64,000 nt of DNA, taken from NCBI GenBank assembly GCA_963704025.1, contig CAVPGP010000002.1, forward strand, positions 992,001 to 1,056,000. The letters are read 5' to 3'. Shown here in pieces: positions 16,070 to 24,359 of the stretch (positions are counted from its first letter, which is position 1; the number at the start of each line of letters is the position of its first letter). Below the pieces are notes generated by a model, which was not told the origin of the DNA, did not search any database, and worked only from the letters and a program-made list of their open reading frames with translations. This DNA is from CAVPGP01 sp963704025 (GTDB taxonomy: Bacteria; Actinomycetota; Thermoleophilia; Gaiellales; Gaiellaceae). Position numbers and translations under genes: made by a program.

Positions 16070-16261
16070 CTACAGGGCCTTGATGACTTTCCCGCTCTTC
16101 AGGCAGCGGGTGCAGACGTACGCCCGCGTCGGGCTCCCCTTGAGGAGAACGCGGACACGCTGGAGGTTCGGGTTGAAGCGCCGCTTCGTGGCAACCATCG
16201 AATGGCTCCGGTTGTTCCCGAAGCCGGGCTTCTTCCCGCAAATGGCGCAAACCTTGGACAT
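16070..16261 (-). CDS. rpmB: 50S ribosomal protein L28
   Basis: 63 residues: MSKVCAICGKKPGFGNNRSH, TKRRFNPNLQRVRV and YVCTRCLKSGKVIKAL. The two CxxC pairs (CAIC, CTRC) mark the zinc-binding (C+) form. Start ATG 16261, stop 16070. It heads the asp23-fakA-receiver-degV run; 56 bases separate it from the GNAT gene upstream on the same strand. Confidence 0.97.
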   Translation of the reverse strand: MSKVCAICGKKPGFGNNRSHSMVATKRRFNPNLQRVRVLLKGSPTRAYVCTRCLKSGKVIKAL

Positions 16262-16317
16262 CGACGGCGCAGTGTAGCGGAAGCGCGCCGGCCCTCGTGA
16301 CGGCGGTCGAGCCGCGT

Positions 16318-16797
16318 CTAGACCGCGAGCCACTGCGGCGGCCAGGTGACCTGGCCGCGGTGGTGCAGCTCGTACGCGGCGAGGCGCTTCACCATCCAGA
16401 AGCTGTCGCCCACGTCGATCGGCGGCTCGATCCCGAGCGGGCGCGCCGGCTCGAAGCCGAAGCGCGGGTAGTACCACGGATGGCCGACCAGCAGCACGAG
16501 CGGCTCCCCCAGAAGCTCCGCCCGCTCGAGCGCGGCCTCGGTCAAGACGCTGCCGATCCCCTCGCGCTGCCGGTCGGGGTGGACCGAGAGCGGCCCGAGC
16601 TGCAGCACGGGGCGGCCGTCGAGGCTGACCTCGCTGACGAGCACGTGCCCGACGAGCTGTCCCTCGTCCTCGGCGACGAGCGAGATCACCGGCACGAGCG
16701 CCGCCACGAGCCGCGCCTCGTCCGGCCTCCCGAACGCGGCCTCGGTGACCCTCGCGATCCCCTCCTCGTCGCCCGGCTGCTGCGGGCGGACGATCAA
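16318..16797 (-). CDS. GNAT-family N-acetyltransferase
   Basis: 159 residues from a TTG start at 16797 that overlaps the ribH stop (TTGA). IVRPQQPGDEEGIARVTEAAF opens the fold; LGPLSVHPDRQREGIGSVLTEAALERA holds the acetyl-CoA loop (Q/R-x-x-G-x-G/A) and GHPWYYPRFGFEPA is the YhbS-type end, so it resembles putative acetyltransferase YhbS. The substrate is unknown. Last gene of the long minus-strand run that begins with the flippase. Confidence 0.85.
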   Translation of the reverse strand: MIVRPQQPGDEEGIARVTEAAFGRPDEARLVAALVPVISLVAEDEGQLVGHVLVSEVSLDGRPVLQLGPLSVHPDRQREGIGSVLTEAALERAELLGEPLVLLVGHPWYYPRFGFEPARPLGIEPPIDVGDSFWMVKRLAAYELHHRGQVTWPPQWLAV

Positions 16798-17403
16798 CCG
16801 GCCTTGGCCGACGCGCGGAGCTTCGCGAAGACGTCGGCCATCTCGAGCGCGCTCTCCACGGCCTCGCGCGCCTTGTAGATCCGGTCCTCCGCCTGCTGGA
16901 CCGTGTCGCACGTGAGGACCCCGAATGCGACAGGGACACCCGTCTCGATCTGCGCCAGCTGCAGGCCGCTCGCCGCCTCGGTGGCGACGAACTCGAAGTG
17001 CGGCGTGCCGCCTCGGATCACGACGCCGAGCGCGACGATGCTCGCGTAGCGGCGGGTCTTCGCAAGCGCCATCGCCGCGAGCGGCAGCTCGAAGGCGCCC
17101 GGCACCGGCATGACGGTGATCGCGTCCGGGCGAGACGCCGGCCTCGGCGAGCGCATCGAGTGCCGTCTCGAGCATCCGGTTCGTGATCGAGCCGTTGAAG
17201 CGGCTGACCACGATCCCGACGGCGCGCCGCTCACCGCGCGGCTCGCCCTCGAGGACGGAGTACCCCGGCGGGATGTCGAGCTCGCCGCCCGCGTGCTCGA
17301 GCACGGCCTCGGCCGCGTGCTCGTCGTCCGCCTGCTCCGGCTCGGGCTCCCCGGCCGGCTCGGCCTCCCCGGCCGGCTCCGGCTCCTCGACCGGCTGCGC
17401 TTC

Positions 17404-17439
17404 GGCTTCGGGCGCTGCCTCGGCTTCGGGCGCTGCCTC
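17404..17439. repeat. 18-bp tandem repeat in the ribH extension
   Basis: Two perfect copies of ggcttcgggcgctgcctc at 17404-17421 and 17422-17439 encode EAEAAP-type units of the acidic extension. Further imperfect ccccggccggctc repeats lie at about 17345-17390. Confidence 0.8.
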
Positions 17440-17851
17440 GGTCTCGGGCCTTGCGTCCTCCACGGCCTCCCGCTCGCCTGCCTGCGCTCCCTCTTCGTCG
17501 GCCCACTGCTCCTCCCCGTGGTGCTCCGCCGAGATGTCGAGCGGCTCCGGCTCGGGGATTGGCATCGGCTCCGGCAGCGGGTCGGGCCGATTCGAGGTGC
17601 CCGGCTCCGACTCCGGCTCCGGGATCGGCGACGCGGCCTCTGCGGACCCGCCGGGGGGCTCAGGCGATGAAGCGAGCAGGGGCTCCGCGACGGGCCGCAC
17701 CGACTCGAGTGCCGTCTCGTCCGGCTCTGCGACCGCCTCGACGTCCCTGGAGTAGGCCTCACGCTCTTCCCGGCTCGCGGGCGGCTCGTTTGGATCGCCT
17801 GCCCAGGTCGGCTGGGGCCAGCCCTCGAAGTCCTCTCGCTCGTCCGCCTCG

Positions 17852-17888
17852 CTCTGCCTCGAATCACTCTGCCTCGAATCGCTCTGCC
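17852..17888. repeat. 15-bp tandem repeat at the ribH N-terminus
   Basis: Units of ctctgcctcgaatc plus one base at 17852-17866 and 17867-17881, with a partial third at 17882-17888, encode repeated QSDSR near residues 7-18. Confidence 0.8.
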
Positions 17889-17900
17889 GTGGGGGTTCGC

Positions 17901-19170
17901 TCATTCGTCTGCCTGCAATTCTTCGTCGGGGGAGAACTTCAGATCCTGATGGTGCAACCGGTGGCCGAGCTTATCCCGCTTGGCGGCCAGATAGCGGCGA
18001 TTCTCGGCGTTCGGGGGCACCTCGATCGGGACCTGTTCGACGACCTCGAGGCCGAAGCCCTGGATTCCGGTCAGCTTGCGCGGGTTGTTCGTCAGGATGC
18101 GAATCGTGGTCAGGCCCAGGTCTGCCAGGATCTGATTCCCGATCGCGTAGTCGCGCGCGTCCGCCGGGAAGCCGAGCTCGAGGTTCGCCTCGACGGTGTC
18201 CCGTCCTTGCTCCTGCAGCTCGTACGCCTTCAGCTTCGCCAGCAGGCCGATACCGCGGCCTTCCTGCGCCATGTAGAGGAGCACGCCCTCGTCCTCCTCG
18301 CCGAGGCGGGTCAGTGCCTGTTCGAGCTGCTCGCCGCAGTCGCAGCGGAGCGAGTGGAAGACGTCGCCTGTGAGGCACTCCGAGTGAACGCGAACGAGGA
18401 CGTTCTGCGCGCCCGCCGGCTCGCCCTTGACGAGCGCCACGTGCGTCTTTCCGGTGAGCTTCTCCCGGAACGCGACCGCCCGGAACTCACCGTACTCGGT
18501 CGGCATCCGCACCTCTGAGGTGCGCTCGACCAGCTTCTCGTTGCGGCGCCTGTACTCGACGAGGTCAGCGACCGAGATCAGCTTCAGCTCGTGGCGCTGC
18601 GCAGTACGGGACGAGATCCGGCACGCGGGCCATCGTCCCGTCCTCGTTCATGATCTCGCACACGACGCCGGCCGGCGTCAACCCGGCGAGGTTCGCAAGG
18701 TCGACGGCCGCCTCGGTCTGGCCGATCCGCTCCAGCACGCCGCCCGGCTTGGCGCGCAACGGGAAGACGTGGCCAGGCTGGACGAGGTCGTCCGCCTTTG
18801 CGTCGGGCCGGATCGCGACCTGGATCGTGTGCGAGCGGTCGTGTGCGGAGATGCCGGTGGTGACGCCTTCGCGCGCCTCGATCGAGACGGTGAAGGCGGT
18901 GCCGAGCGGCGCCTCGTTGTGCTCGGTCATCGGCCGCAGGTTGAGCCGATCTGCGTGCTCCTCGGTGAGGCAGAGGCAGATCAGTCCGCGGGCATGCGTG
19001 GCCATGAAGTTCACCGCCTCCGGCGTCGCGAACTGCGCGGCGATCACGAGGTCGCCTTCGTTCTCGCGGTCCGGGTCGTCGACCACCACCACGAAGCGGC
19101 CGGCGCGGATGTCCTCGATCGCTGCCTCGACCATGGCAAAGGGGCTCTGGGTCTCGGGCGACACCGCCAT
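17901..19170 (-). pseudogene. ribBA: Bifunctional DHBP synthase / GTP cyclohydrolase II, frameshifted
   Basis: RibB half (ATG 19170): VVVVDDPDRENEGDLVIAAQ, MATHARGLICLCLTEEHAD, TGISAHDRSHTI, PGHVFPLRAKPGGVL, full domain to MARVPDLVPYC. One extra base at about 18600 then breaks the frame. In the next frame the protein goes on without a gap: QRHELKLISVADLVEYRRR, a linker, then the RibA half with VHSECLTGDVFHSLRCDCGE (zinc Cys), MAQEGRGIGLLAKLKAYELQ and LTNNPRKLTGIQGFGLEVV. So the ancestral gene was a normal RibBA fusion of about 422 residues. RibA alone could restart at the ATG at 18512. The RibA stop overlaps the ribH start by four bases. Confidence 0.85.
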
Positions 19171-19179
19171 CTCCGAAGG

Positions 19180-19792
19180 CTACCGAGTGGGCAGGCGCTC
19201 GACGTAGCTCGCGAGCATCCGCTCGACGTACTTCGCGAGGACGTCGACCTCGAGGTTGACGACCCTTCCCGGCTCGAACGTCCCCAGCGTCGTCTCCGAA
19301 AGCGTGTGCGGGATCAGGGCGACGGCGAAGCCCGCGTCGTCGAGTGCGGCCACCGTCAGCGAGACCCCGTCGACGGCGATCGAGCCCTTCTCCACCACGT
19401 AGCGGAGCACGCCCTCGGGCGCGTCGAGCCAGATCCGCTTCCCCTCGCCCTCCAGCTGAACGGAGCGGACGACGCCGACCGCGTCGACGTGGCCCTGCAT
19501 CACGTGACCGCCCAGCGGCTCACCCGCCCGCAGCGCCGACTCGAGGTTGACCGCGCGGCCCGGCGCGAACGCACCGAGCGACGTACGCTCGAGCGTCTCC
19601 GGAACGGCCTCGAAGGACAGTCGTCCTCTCCTCGATCGCGACCACGGTCAGGCAGCAGCCGTCGATCGCGACGGAGTCGCCTACAGCGACCTGCCCGGCC
19701 GTGACGGGCGCCTCGAGCCTGAGAAGGATCCCGGCCGACCCGCCGATCACGGCGGCGACGCGGCCTTGCTCGCGAACGATCCCTGTGAACAT
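19180..19792 (-). pseudogene. ribE: Riboflavin synthase alpha chain, frameshifted
   Basis: Starts MFTGIVREQGRVAAV at ATG 19792 and runs through VGDSVAIDGCCLTVVAIEE, the first lumazine-binding barrel. A one-base shift near 19621-19630 follows; dropping one base gives EEGRLSFEAVPETLERTSLG, and the second barrel continues with GHVMQGHVDAVGVV, GSIAVDGVSLTVAAL, IPHTLSETTLGTFEPGRVVN and the usual end. Length when repaired is about 204 residues, as in the family. The enzyme dismutates two lumazines to riboflavin. The stop lies ten bases before ribBA. Confidence 0.83.
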
Positions 19793-19812
19793 CGCCCGCC
19801 GAAGGCTACCCG

Positions 19813-19869
19813 TGGTGCTGGGGTACCCCAGCACCATCTTGGGGCACACCGGCCCCATCCTGGGGCCGG
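19813..19869. promoter_or_regulatory. Two strong hairpins upstream of ribE
   Basis: A perfect 24-bp palindrome covers 19813-19836 (arms TGGTGCTGGGGT / ACCCCAGCACCA). Twelve bases on, CCGGCCCCA-tcc-TGGGGCCGG (19849-19869) forms a 9-bp stem with a 3-base loop. Both lie between the small gene and ribE, in the transcribed leader of ribE. They could attenuate or process the message. They do not match the conserved FMN riboswitch core. Confidence 0.5.
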
Positions 19870-19889
19870 CGAGTCCGCTTCCGGCCTGT

Positions 19890-20138
19890 TCAGCCGAGCG
19901 CGAGCGCTTCGACGGTCTCGCGGACGACCATCTCGAGGTCGCCGTGCGAGGCGCCGCGGCCGAGCTCCTGCAGGAGCTCGTGGACGGCGGCGGCCTGGTC
20001 GGGCGAGAGGTCGTCCGTCCCGATCCCCGCGACGTGCGCCTCCAGGTCGGCGTCGCCCACATGGCGCGCGAGCCATCGCGACAGCAGCGTGATCAGCTCG
20101 TCGTCGGCGCGCAGGGGGGCGTCAGGGTTCGTGGGCAT
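19890..20138 (-). CDS. Small acidic helical protein between ribD and ribE
   Basis: 82 residues from ATG 20138, 17 bases inside the end of ribD, giving MPTNPDAPLRADDELITLLS. Mostly helical with many Asp/Glu (ARHVGDADLEAHVAGIGTDD, AAAVHELLQELGRGASHGDL). A start at 20156 would add six residues. No family recognised. Coupling to ribD suggests it is expressed with the riboflavin genes, but nothing indicates catalysis. Confidence 0.65.
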   Translation of the reverse strand: MPTNPDAPLRADDELITLLSRWLARHVGDADLEAHVAGIGTDDLSPDQAAAVHELLQELGRGASHGDLEMVVRETVEALALG

Positions 20139-21060
20139 AGGCCGCAAGTAGCACATCGGCTCCGACCGGCCTGGCCTCCAGCCGTGAGAGCGTGCGCGCC
20201 GAGGGTAGCGCAGTATCGAGCACGGCCGCCCCGTGCCCCGCCAGCCTCGGCGCGACGAAGAGCAAGATCTTGTCGATCAGATCCTCTTCGAGAAAGGCTC
20301 CCGCCAGCGTCGGACCGCCCTCGAGAAGGAGCGACTGGACGCCCTCGGCGGCGAGTCGGGCCAGTGCGTCGTCCAGCGGCTCGGAGACGAGCTCGAGCTC
20401 GGAGCCCTCCGGCAGCGGCGTGGATCCGAAGACGAGCCTCCGCGGCTGGCGCACGGCGTCGACGCCGCGTGCATCGAGGCGCGGGTCGTCCGCGCGGAGG
20501 GTTCCCGTGCCGACGGCGACCGCGTCGGAGCGCGCGCGCAGCTCGTGCACGAGCCGACGGCTCTCTTCGCCCGAGATCCAGCGCTCGCCCGGCATCGTCA
20601 CCCGCCCGTCGAGGGTGATCGCCGCCTTGTAAGTCACGAAGGGGCGGCGCTGTGCGACCCACATGCGCCACGCCTCGTTTTGCCGCCGCGCCTCGAACGA
20701 GTCGACGAGCTCGACCTCGACGCCGGCGGCCCGAAGCCGTTCGATCCCGCCCGCCGCCGCCGGGTTGGGGTCTCGCGAGCCGACGACCACGCGCGCCACA
20801 CCGGCCGCGATCACCGCATCGGCACACGGCGGCGTCGTCCCGTGATGCGCGCACGGCTCCATCGTCGCGTAGAGCGTCGACCCGCGTGCGCTCTCTCCGG
20901 CGCGTTCCAGCGCGACGATCTCGGCGTGGCGCCCGCCTTCTTCCGTGGCGCCCTCGCCGACGACCTCTCCCTCGCGAACGAGCACGGCGCCCACGTCCGG
21001 CTTCGGGTAGGCGCGCCCGAGCGTCGCCTCGGCAAGCTCCAGCGCACGCTGAAGGCTCAT
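20122..21060 (-). CDS. ribD: Riboflavin deaminase/reductase
   Basis: Two-domain enzyme for the second and third steps of riboflavin synthesis. Deaminase domain (1-140): GGRHAEIVALERAGE with the catalytic HAE, and MEPCAHHGTTPPCADAVIAA with the zinc cysteines. Reductase domain (about 145-312): RPFVTYKAAITLDGRVTMPG, WISGEESRRLVHELRARSDA, VGTGTLRADDPRLDAR, SLLLEGGPTLAGAFLEEDLI. Intact at 312 residues, in contrast to the three broken rib genes downstream. The start is 48 bases after rpe; that gap holds a repeated ggacgctcat but no FMN riboswitch. Confidence 0.95.
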   Translation of the reverse strand: MSLQRALELAEATLGRAYPKPDVGAVLVREGEVVGEGATEEGGRHAEIVALERAGESARGSTLYATMEPCAHHGTTPPCADAVIAAGVARVVVGSRDPNPAAAGGIERLRAAGVEVELVDSFEARRQNEAWRMWVAQRRPFVTYKAAITLDGRVTMPGERWISGEESRRLVHELRARSDAVAVGTGTLRADDPRLDARGVDAVRQPRRLVFGSTPLPEGSELELVSEPLDDALARLAAEGVQSLLLEGGPTLAGAFLEEDLIDKILLFVAPRLAGHGAAVLDTALPSARTLSRLEARPVGADVLLAAYAHEP

Positions 21061-21108
21061 CTGCGGACCTCCGGTCGGACGCTCATCGGCGGACCCGCGT
21101 CCGGACGC

Positions 21109-21786
21109 TCATGCGAGCTCGCGGACGAGCCGGCGGTACGCGCTCTGGAGATCGTCGCTCGCGAAGATCGCGGCGCCCGCCACGAAGAGGTCGGCGCCCG
21201 CCTGACGAACCGCGCCGATGTTCTCCGGCCCGATCCCTCCGTCGACCTGGACGTGCAGATCCCCTGGGAGAAGCTCGCGCAGGCGCCTCACCCGGTCGAG
21301 GGTCTCGGGCAAGAACGCCTGGCCGGAGTAGCCCGGATGAATCGACATGCAGAGCACGACGTCGGCGTCGGCCGCTACGGGAGCAACCTCATCGGGGCTC
21401 GTCTCGGGATTGAAGGCGACGCCGACGCCGAGCCCGTGCTCGCGCGCGGCGGCGATCGTCGCCGGGACGTCCGCGACGGCCTCGTAGTGGAAGGTGACGC
21501 TGTTGCCGCCCGCCTCTGCGACAGCCCGGAAATGCTTCGCCGGACTGTCCACCATCAGGTGGACGTCGAAGACGCCGCCCCGCCCGTGCACGAGCGGCGC
21601 AATCGACTGGAGCACGATCGGCCCGATCGTGATCGGCTCCACGAAATGCCCGTCGCCGACGTCGAAGTGGAAGACGCGGGCACCGGCCCCGAGCAGCGTC
21701 TCGAGCTGCTCGCCGAGGATCGAGAAATCGGCCGCGTAGATCGACGGCTCGACCTCGACGGTCCTGATCCAGTCGTCCCAGGCCAC
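21109..21786 (-). CDS. rpe: Ribulose-phosphate 3-epimerase
   Basis: Interconverts ribulose 5-phosphate and xylulose 5-phosphate in the pentose phosphate pathway. 225 residues from GTG 21786. EPSIYAADFSILGEQL, the metal-binding HFDVGDGHFVEPITIG, FDVHLMVDSPAKHF, LCMSIHPGYSGQAF and the catalytic VQVDGGIGPENI are all present. Its product pool feeds RibB (ribulose 5-phosphate), which fits its place in front of the riboflavin genes. Ten bases separate it from rsmB. Confidence 0.96.
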   Translation of the reverse strand: MAWDDWIRTVEVEPSIYAADFSILGEQLETLLGAGARVFHFDVGDGHFVEPITIGPIVLQSIAPLVHGRGGVFDVHLMVDSPAKHFRAVAEAGGNSVTFHYEAVADVPATIAAAREHGLGVGVAFNPETSPDEVAPVAADADVVLCMSIHPGYSGQAFLPETLDRVRRLRELLPGDLHVQVDGGIGPENIGAVRQAGADLFVAGAAIFASDDLQSAYRRLVRELA

Positions 21787-21796
21787 GTCGTCGAGT

Positions 21797-22996
21797 CTAC
21801 GAGTTGAGACGGGCGACGAAGAAGCCCGAGGTCCCGTGCCGATGCGGCGTCGTGAGCAGGAACTCGGGCCGCTTCGGGTGCCGGTACTGCGGCCATCGGT
21901 CGGCGACCGTCGCATCGACCTCGAGGCCGCTCTCGGCCACCACGGCCTCGTTCTCGTCCGCGTTCAGGGTGCAGACGGAGTAGACGATCGTGCCGCCCGG
22001 CCGGACTCGTTCGGCGGCCGCGCGGAGCAGCTCGAGCTGGAGCTCGGGCAGCGGCTTCGACCGCCAGCGCAGGTCGGGGCGTCGTGCGAGGACTCCGAGC
22101 CCGGAGCACGGAGCGTCCACCAGCGCCCGATCGAAGCCGGAGTCGTCGAGCTCACGCACGTCGGTGTTGACGACCCGAACGTCGGACCGGCCGAGCCGGC
22201 GCAGGTTCTCCGCGAGCTCGCCGGCCCGTGCCTCGTTCACCTCCGCTGCCACGACCTCGCCCTGGAGCATCGCGGTCTTGCCGCCGGGCGCCGCGCACGC
22301 GTCGAGCACGCGCTCGCCGGGCTGCGACTCGACAGCGAGCCCGGCGACCTGCGACGCACGGCTCATCGGCCAGATCCGGCCTTGCGCGAGCGCGAGGGGG
22401 TCCACACGCCTCACCCGGTACGCCCCTGCCACGTCGGTCGGCTCGCCGTCGATCTCGCCGCGCAGCAGGCGCACGATGGTCTCGGCCGGCTCGTTCTGGG
22501 CCCGCATCAGCTCGAGCGCCTCCTGGTCTCCCCAGTCGCGCCTCCAGACGTCCCAGACCCAGTCGGGGTACGAATGCCTGAGCGGGCCCTCGGGCAGCGA
22601 GGCGACGAGACCGCGCAGCCCCTGTGCGAGCCGCCGGCCGACGGCGTTCGTGAACGCCGTCGCACGCTCGAGCCGGGCGCGGCGCACGAGCTCGACCGAC
22701 TCGCCGACGACGGCATGAGCCGGGAGATCCAGCCAGCCGAGCTGATACGCGGCGATGCGGAGCGAAGCGAGCACCGGCGGATCGAGCCTGCGCACCGGGC
22801 GCCCGCCGAGCTGCTCGATCGCGTAGTCGATCGTCCGGACGCGCTGAACCGTCCCGTAGGCAATCCGCTGCGTGAGGGCTCGGTCGCGCTCGTCGAGGCG
22901 AAAGGCCGCCGTCGCCAGCACGCGGTCGGCATAGGCGTCATGCTCGAAGACGCGCCGGACGACCTCGAACGCGGCCCGCCGCGCAGGCGCGATCAC
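21797..22996 (-). CDS. rsmB: 16S rRNA (cytosine967-C5)-methyltransferase RsmB
   Basis: 399 residues from GTG 22996 (VIAPARRAAFEVVRRVFEHD), overlapping the fmt stop by four bases. The N-terminal NusB-like RNA-binding domain (1-130) has LTQRIAYGTVQRVRTIDYAI. The methyltransferase domain has VLDACAAPGGKTAML (SAM site), VDAPCSGLGVLARRPDLRW (PCS catalytic Cys) and YSVCTLNADENEAVV (TC, second Cys). The fmt-rsmB-rpe order is common in actinobacteria. Confidence 0.95.
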   Translation of the reverse strand: MIAPARRAAFEVVRRVFEHDAYADRVLATAAFRLDERDRALTQRIAYGTVQRVRTIDYAIEQLGGRPVRRLDPPVLASLRIAAYQLGWLDLPAHAVVGESVELVRRARLERATAFTNAVGRRLAQGLRGLVASLPEGPLRHSYPDWVWDVWRRDWGDQEALELMRAQNEPAETIVRLLRGEIDGEPTDVAGAYRVRRVDPLALAQGRIWPMSRASQVAGLAVESQPGERVLDACAAPGGKTAMLQGEVVAAEVNEARAGELAENLRRLGRSDVRVVNTDVRELDDSGFDRALVDAPCSGLGVLARRPDLRWRSKPLPELQLELLRAAAERVRPGGTIVYSVCTLNADENEAVVAESGLEVDATVADRWPQYRHPKRPEFLLTTPHRHGTSGFFVARLNS

Positions 22997-23769
22997 CGAG
23001 CGCCGCGGAGGAACTCGTCGTAGCTCATGCGCCGCCTTCCCTCCGGCTGCACCTCTTCCGGCACGAGCTCGCCGTCCTCCAGGCGAGCCTTCCAGACCGT
23101 CACGCGCCGGCCGTCCAGGTCGGCACGCGCGCCGATGTGCGGCGAGAGCGCACGCACGGTTCGCCACGCCTGCTCCGGGTCCGAGAGGTCGAGCTCGCGG
23201 TCGGCGGGGCGGATCTTCTCGGCGTAGGTCGCGCCCTCCTCGGGCTGCGGCGTGAACTCCGGCTCTGGCAGCACCTGCTCGAGAAGCCGCGCGGCCACCT
23301 CGCCGGCACGCGCGTACACCCCTCCCGCGTCGAGCTCCCCGACCGGGAACGCCTCCTGCGCGGCGACCGGCCCCGCGTCGAGCGCCTCGACCGTTCGGTG
23401 GATCGTGACGCCGGTCTCCTCGTCTCCGGCCATGATCGCCCGCTCGACCGGAGCGGCTCCGCGCCAGCGCGGCAGGAGCGACGGATGCACGTTGAGCCAG
23501 AGCGCCTGTTCGAGCAGGTGGGGCGGGATGTACAGCCCGTATGCCGCAACGACGACGACGTCCGCGGGCTCGATCGCCGGTCTCTCGGGCTGAAGCACGC
23601 GGATCCCGAGCCGTTCGGCGGCCTCTTTCGCCGGCGGTGCGCCCACCTTACGGCCGCGGCCACGCGGGGCGTCGGGCCGCGTCAACAGGTACTCCACCTC
23701 GTGGCTCGCCGCCAGCCGCTCGAGGACGTCGGCTCCGAGCGGCGCCGTCGCAGCGACGGCCAGGCGCAT
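22993..23769 (-). CDS. fmt: Methionyl-tRNA formyltransferase
   Basis: 258 residues, shorter than the usual 310. MRLAVAATAPLGADVLERLA, RGRGRKVGAPPAKEAAERLG, VVAAYGLYIPPHLL, the catalytic LNVHPSLLPRWRGAAPVERAI (SLLP with Asn and His) and TGVTIHRTVEALDAGPV are present, followed by a compact C-terminal OB domain (LSPHIGARADLDGRRVTVWK). Formylates initiator Met-tRNA. ATG 23769 shares one base with the def stop (TGATG). Confidence 0.94.
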   Translation of the reverse strand: MRLAVAATAPLGADVLERLAASHEVEYLLTRPDAPRGRGRKVGAPPAKEAAERLGIRVLQPERPAIEPADVVVVAAYGLYIPPHLLEQALWLNVHPSLLPRWRGAAPVERAIMAGDEETGVTIHRTVEALDAGPVAAQEAFPVGELDAGGVYARAGEVAARLLEQVLPEPEFTPQPEEGATYAEKIRPADRELDLSDPEQAWRTVRALSPHIGARADLDGRRVTVWKARLEDGELVPEEVQPEGRRRMSYDEFLRGAR

Positions 23770-24350
23770 CAGCCGGAAGCGCCGAGCAGCGGCTGTGGGC
23801 GCAGGATCCCGAGTGCCTGCTTCCGGCTCTCGGGATCGGTGAGGTCGATGATCAGCACGCCGTCGAGGTGGTCGAGCTCGTGCTGGACGATCCGCGCAGG
23901 CATGCCCTCGAGCTCGAGGCGCACGCCCTCGCCGTTCTCGTCCTTCCCCTCGAGCACGAGCTTCAGCCGGCGCGCCACCGGGACGCGCACGCCCTGGAGC
24001 GAAAGGCATCCCTCGTCGTCCTTCTCCTCCTCGCCGCTCGACTCGACCAGAACCGGGTTGGCGACGACCTGGACGTCCTGCCCCTCGCCGGGCTGGAAGA
24101 CGAAGACGCGCTGCAGCACACCGACCTGGGTGGCAGCGAGCCCGACGCCCCGCGCGTCGTGCATCAGCGCGCCCATGCGCTCGACGAGCCGCCTCAGGTC
24201 GTCGTCGAAGCTCGTTACCTCGTTGGCGCGGAGGCGCAGCGCCGGGTCGCCCCACTGGCGGATCTGCGCCAGCGCGAGACGACGTCGAGCCTCGGCCTCG
24301 GGGTCGAGCGCGTGGTCGTCCTCGATGATCTCGCCGTGCTCATGGGACAT
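23769..24350 (-). CDS. def: Peptide deformylase
   Basis: Removes the N-formyl group from new proteins; partner of Fmt encoded next. 193 residues with all three metal motifs: GVGLAATQVGVLQRVFV, EGCLSLQGVRVPV (Cys ligand) and IVQHELDHLDGVLIID (HExxH). The N-terminal 25 residues (MSHEHGEIIEDDHALDPEAE) are an acidic extension; the fold proper starts at ALAQIRQWGDPALRLRANEV. Nine bases after the unknown gene upstream. Confidence 0.96.
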   Translation of the reverse strand: MSHEHGEIIEDDHALDPEAEARRRLALAQIRQWGDPALRLRANEVTSFDDDLRRLVERMGALMHDARGVGLAATQVGVLQRVFVFQPGEGQDVQVVANPVLVESSGEEEKDDEGCLSLQGVRVPVARRLKLVLEGKDENGEGVRLELEGMPARIVQHELDHLDGVLIIDLTDPESRKQALGILRPQPLLGASG

Positions 24351-24359
24351 CGCGGCAGT

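Larger units (their letters stand above)
16794..17904 (-). pseudogene. ribH: Lumazine synthase with long acidic N-terminal extension, frameshifted
   Basis: RibH joins 5-amino-6-ribitylaminouracil and dihydroxybutanone phosphate to lumazine. The enzyme core begins at about residue 213 (PPGYSVLEGEPRGERRAVGI, then VSRFNGSITNRMLETALDAL). Before it lies an extension of about 210 residues rich in Pro, Glu and Ala, low in hydrophobics, and with QSDSR and EAEAAP repeats. ATG 17904 overlaps the ribA stop (ATGA), so the extension should be translated. After ETALDALAEAGVS the frame shifts: one extra base at about 17127-17130 (cggg). The next frame continues PDAITVMPVPGAFELPLAAM, RGGTPHFEFVATEA with the catalytic His, and ends at 16794. 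Read error or true mutation cannot be told apart here. Confidence 0.8.

Noticed and set aside
21061..21108. FMN riboswitch in front of ribD
   Set aside because: The gap is only 48 bases and lacks the conserved RFN core; it holds a repeated ggacgctcat only.
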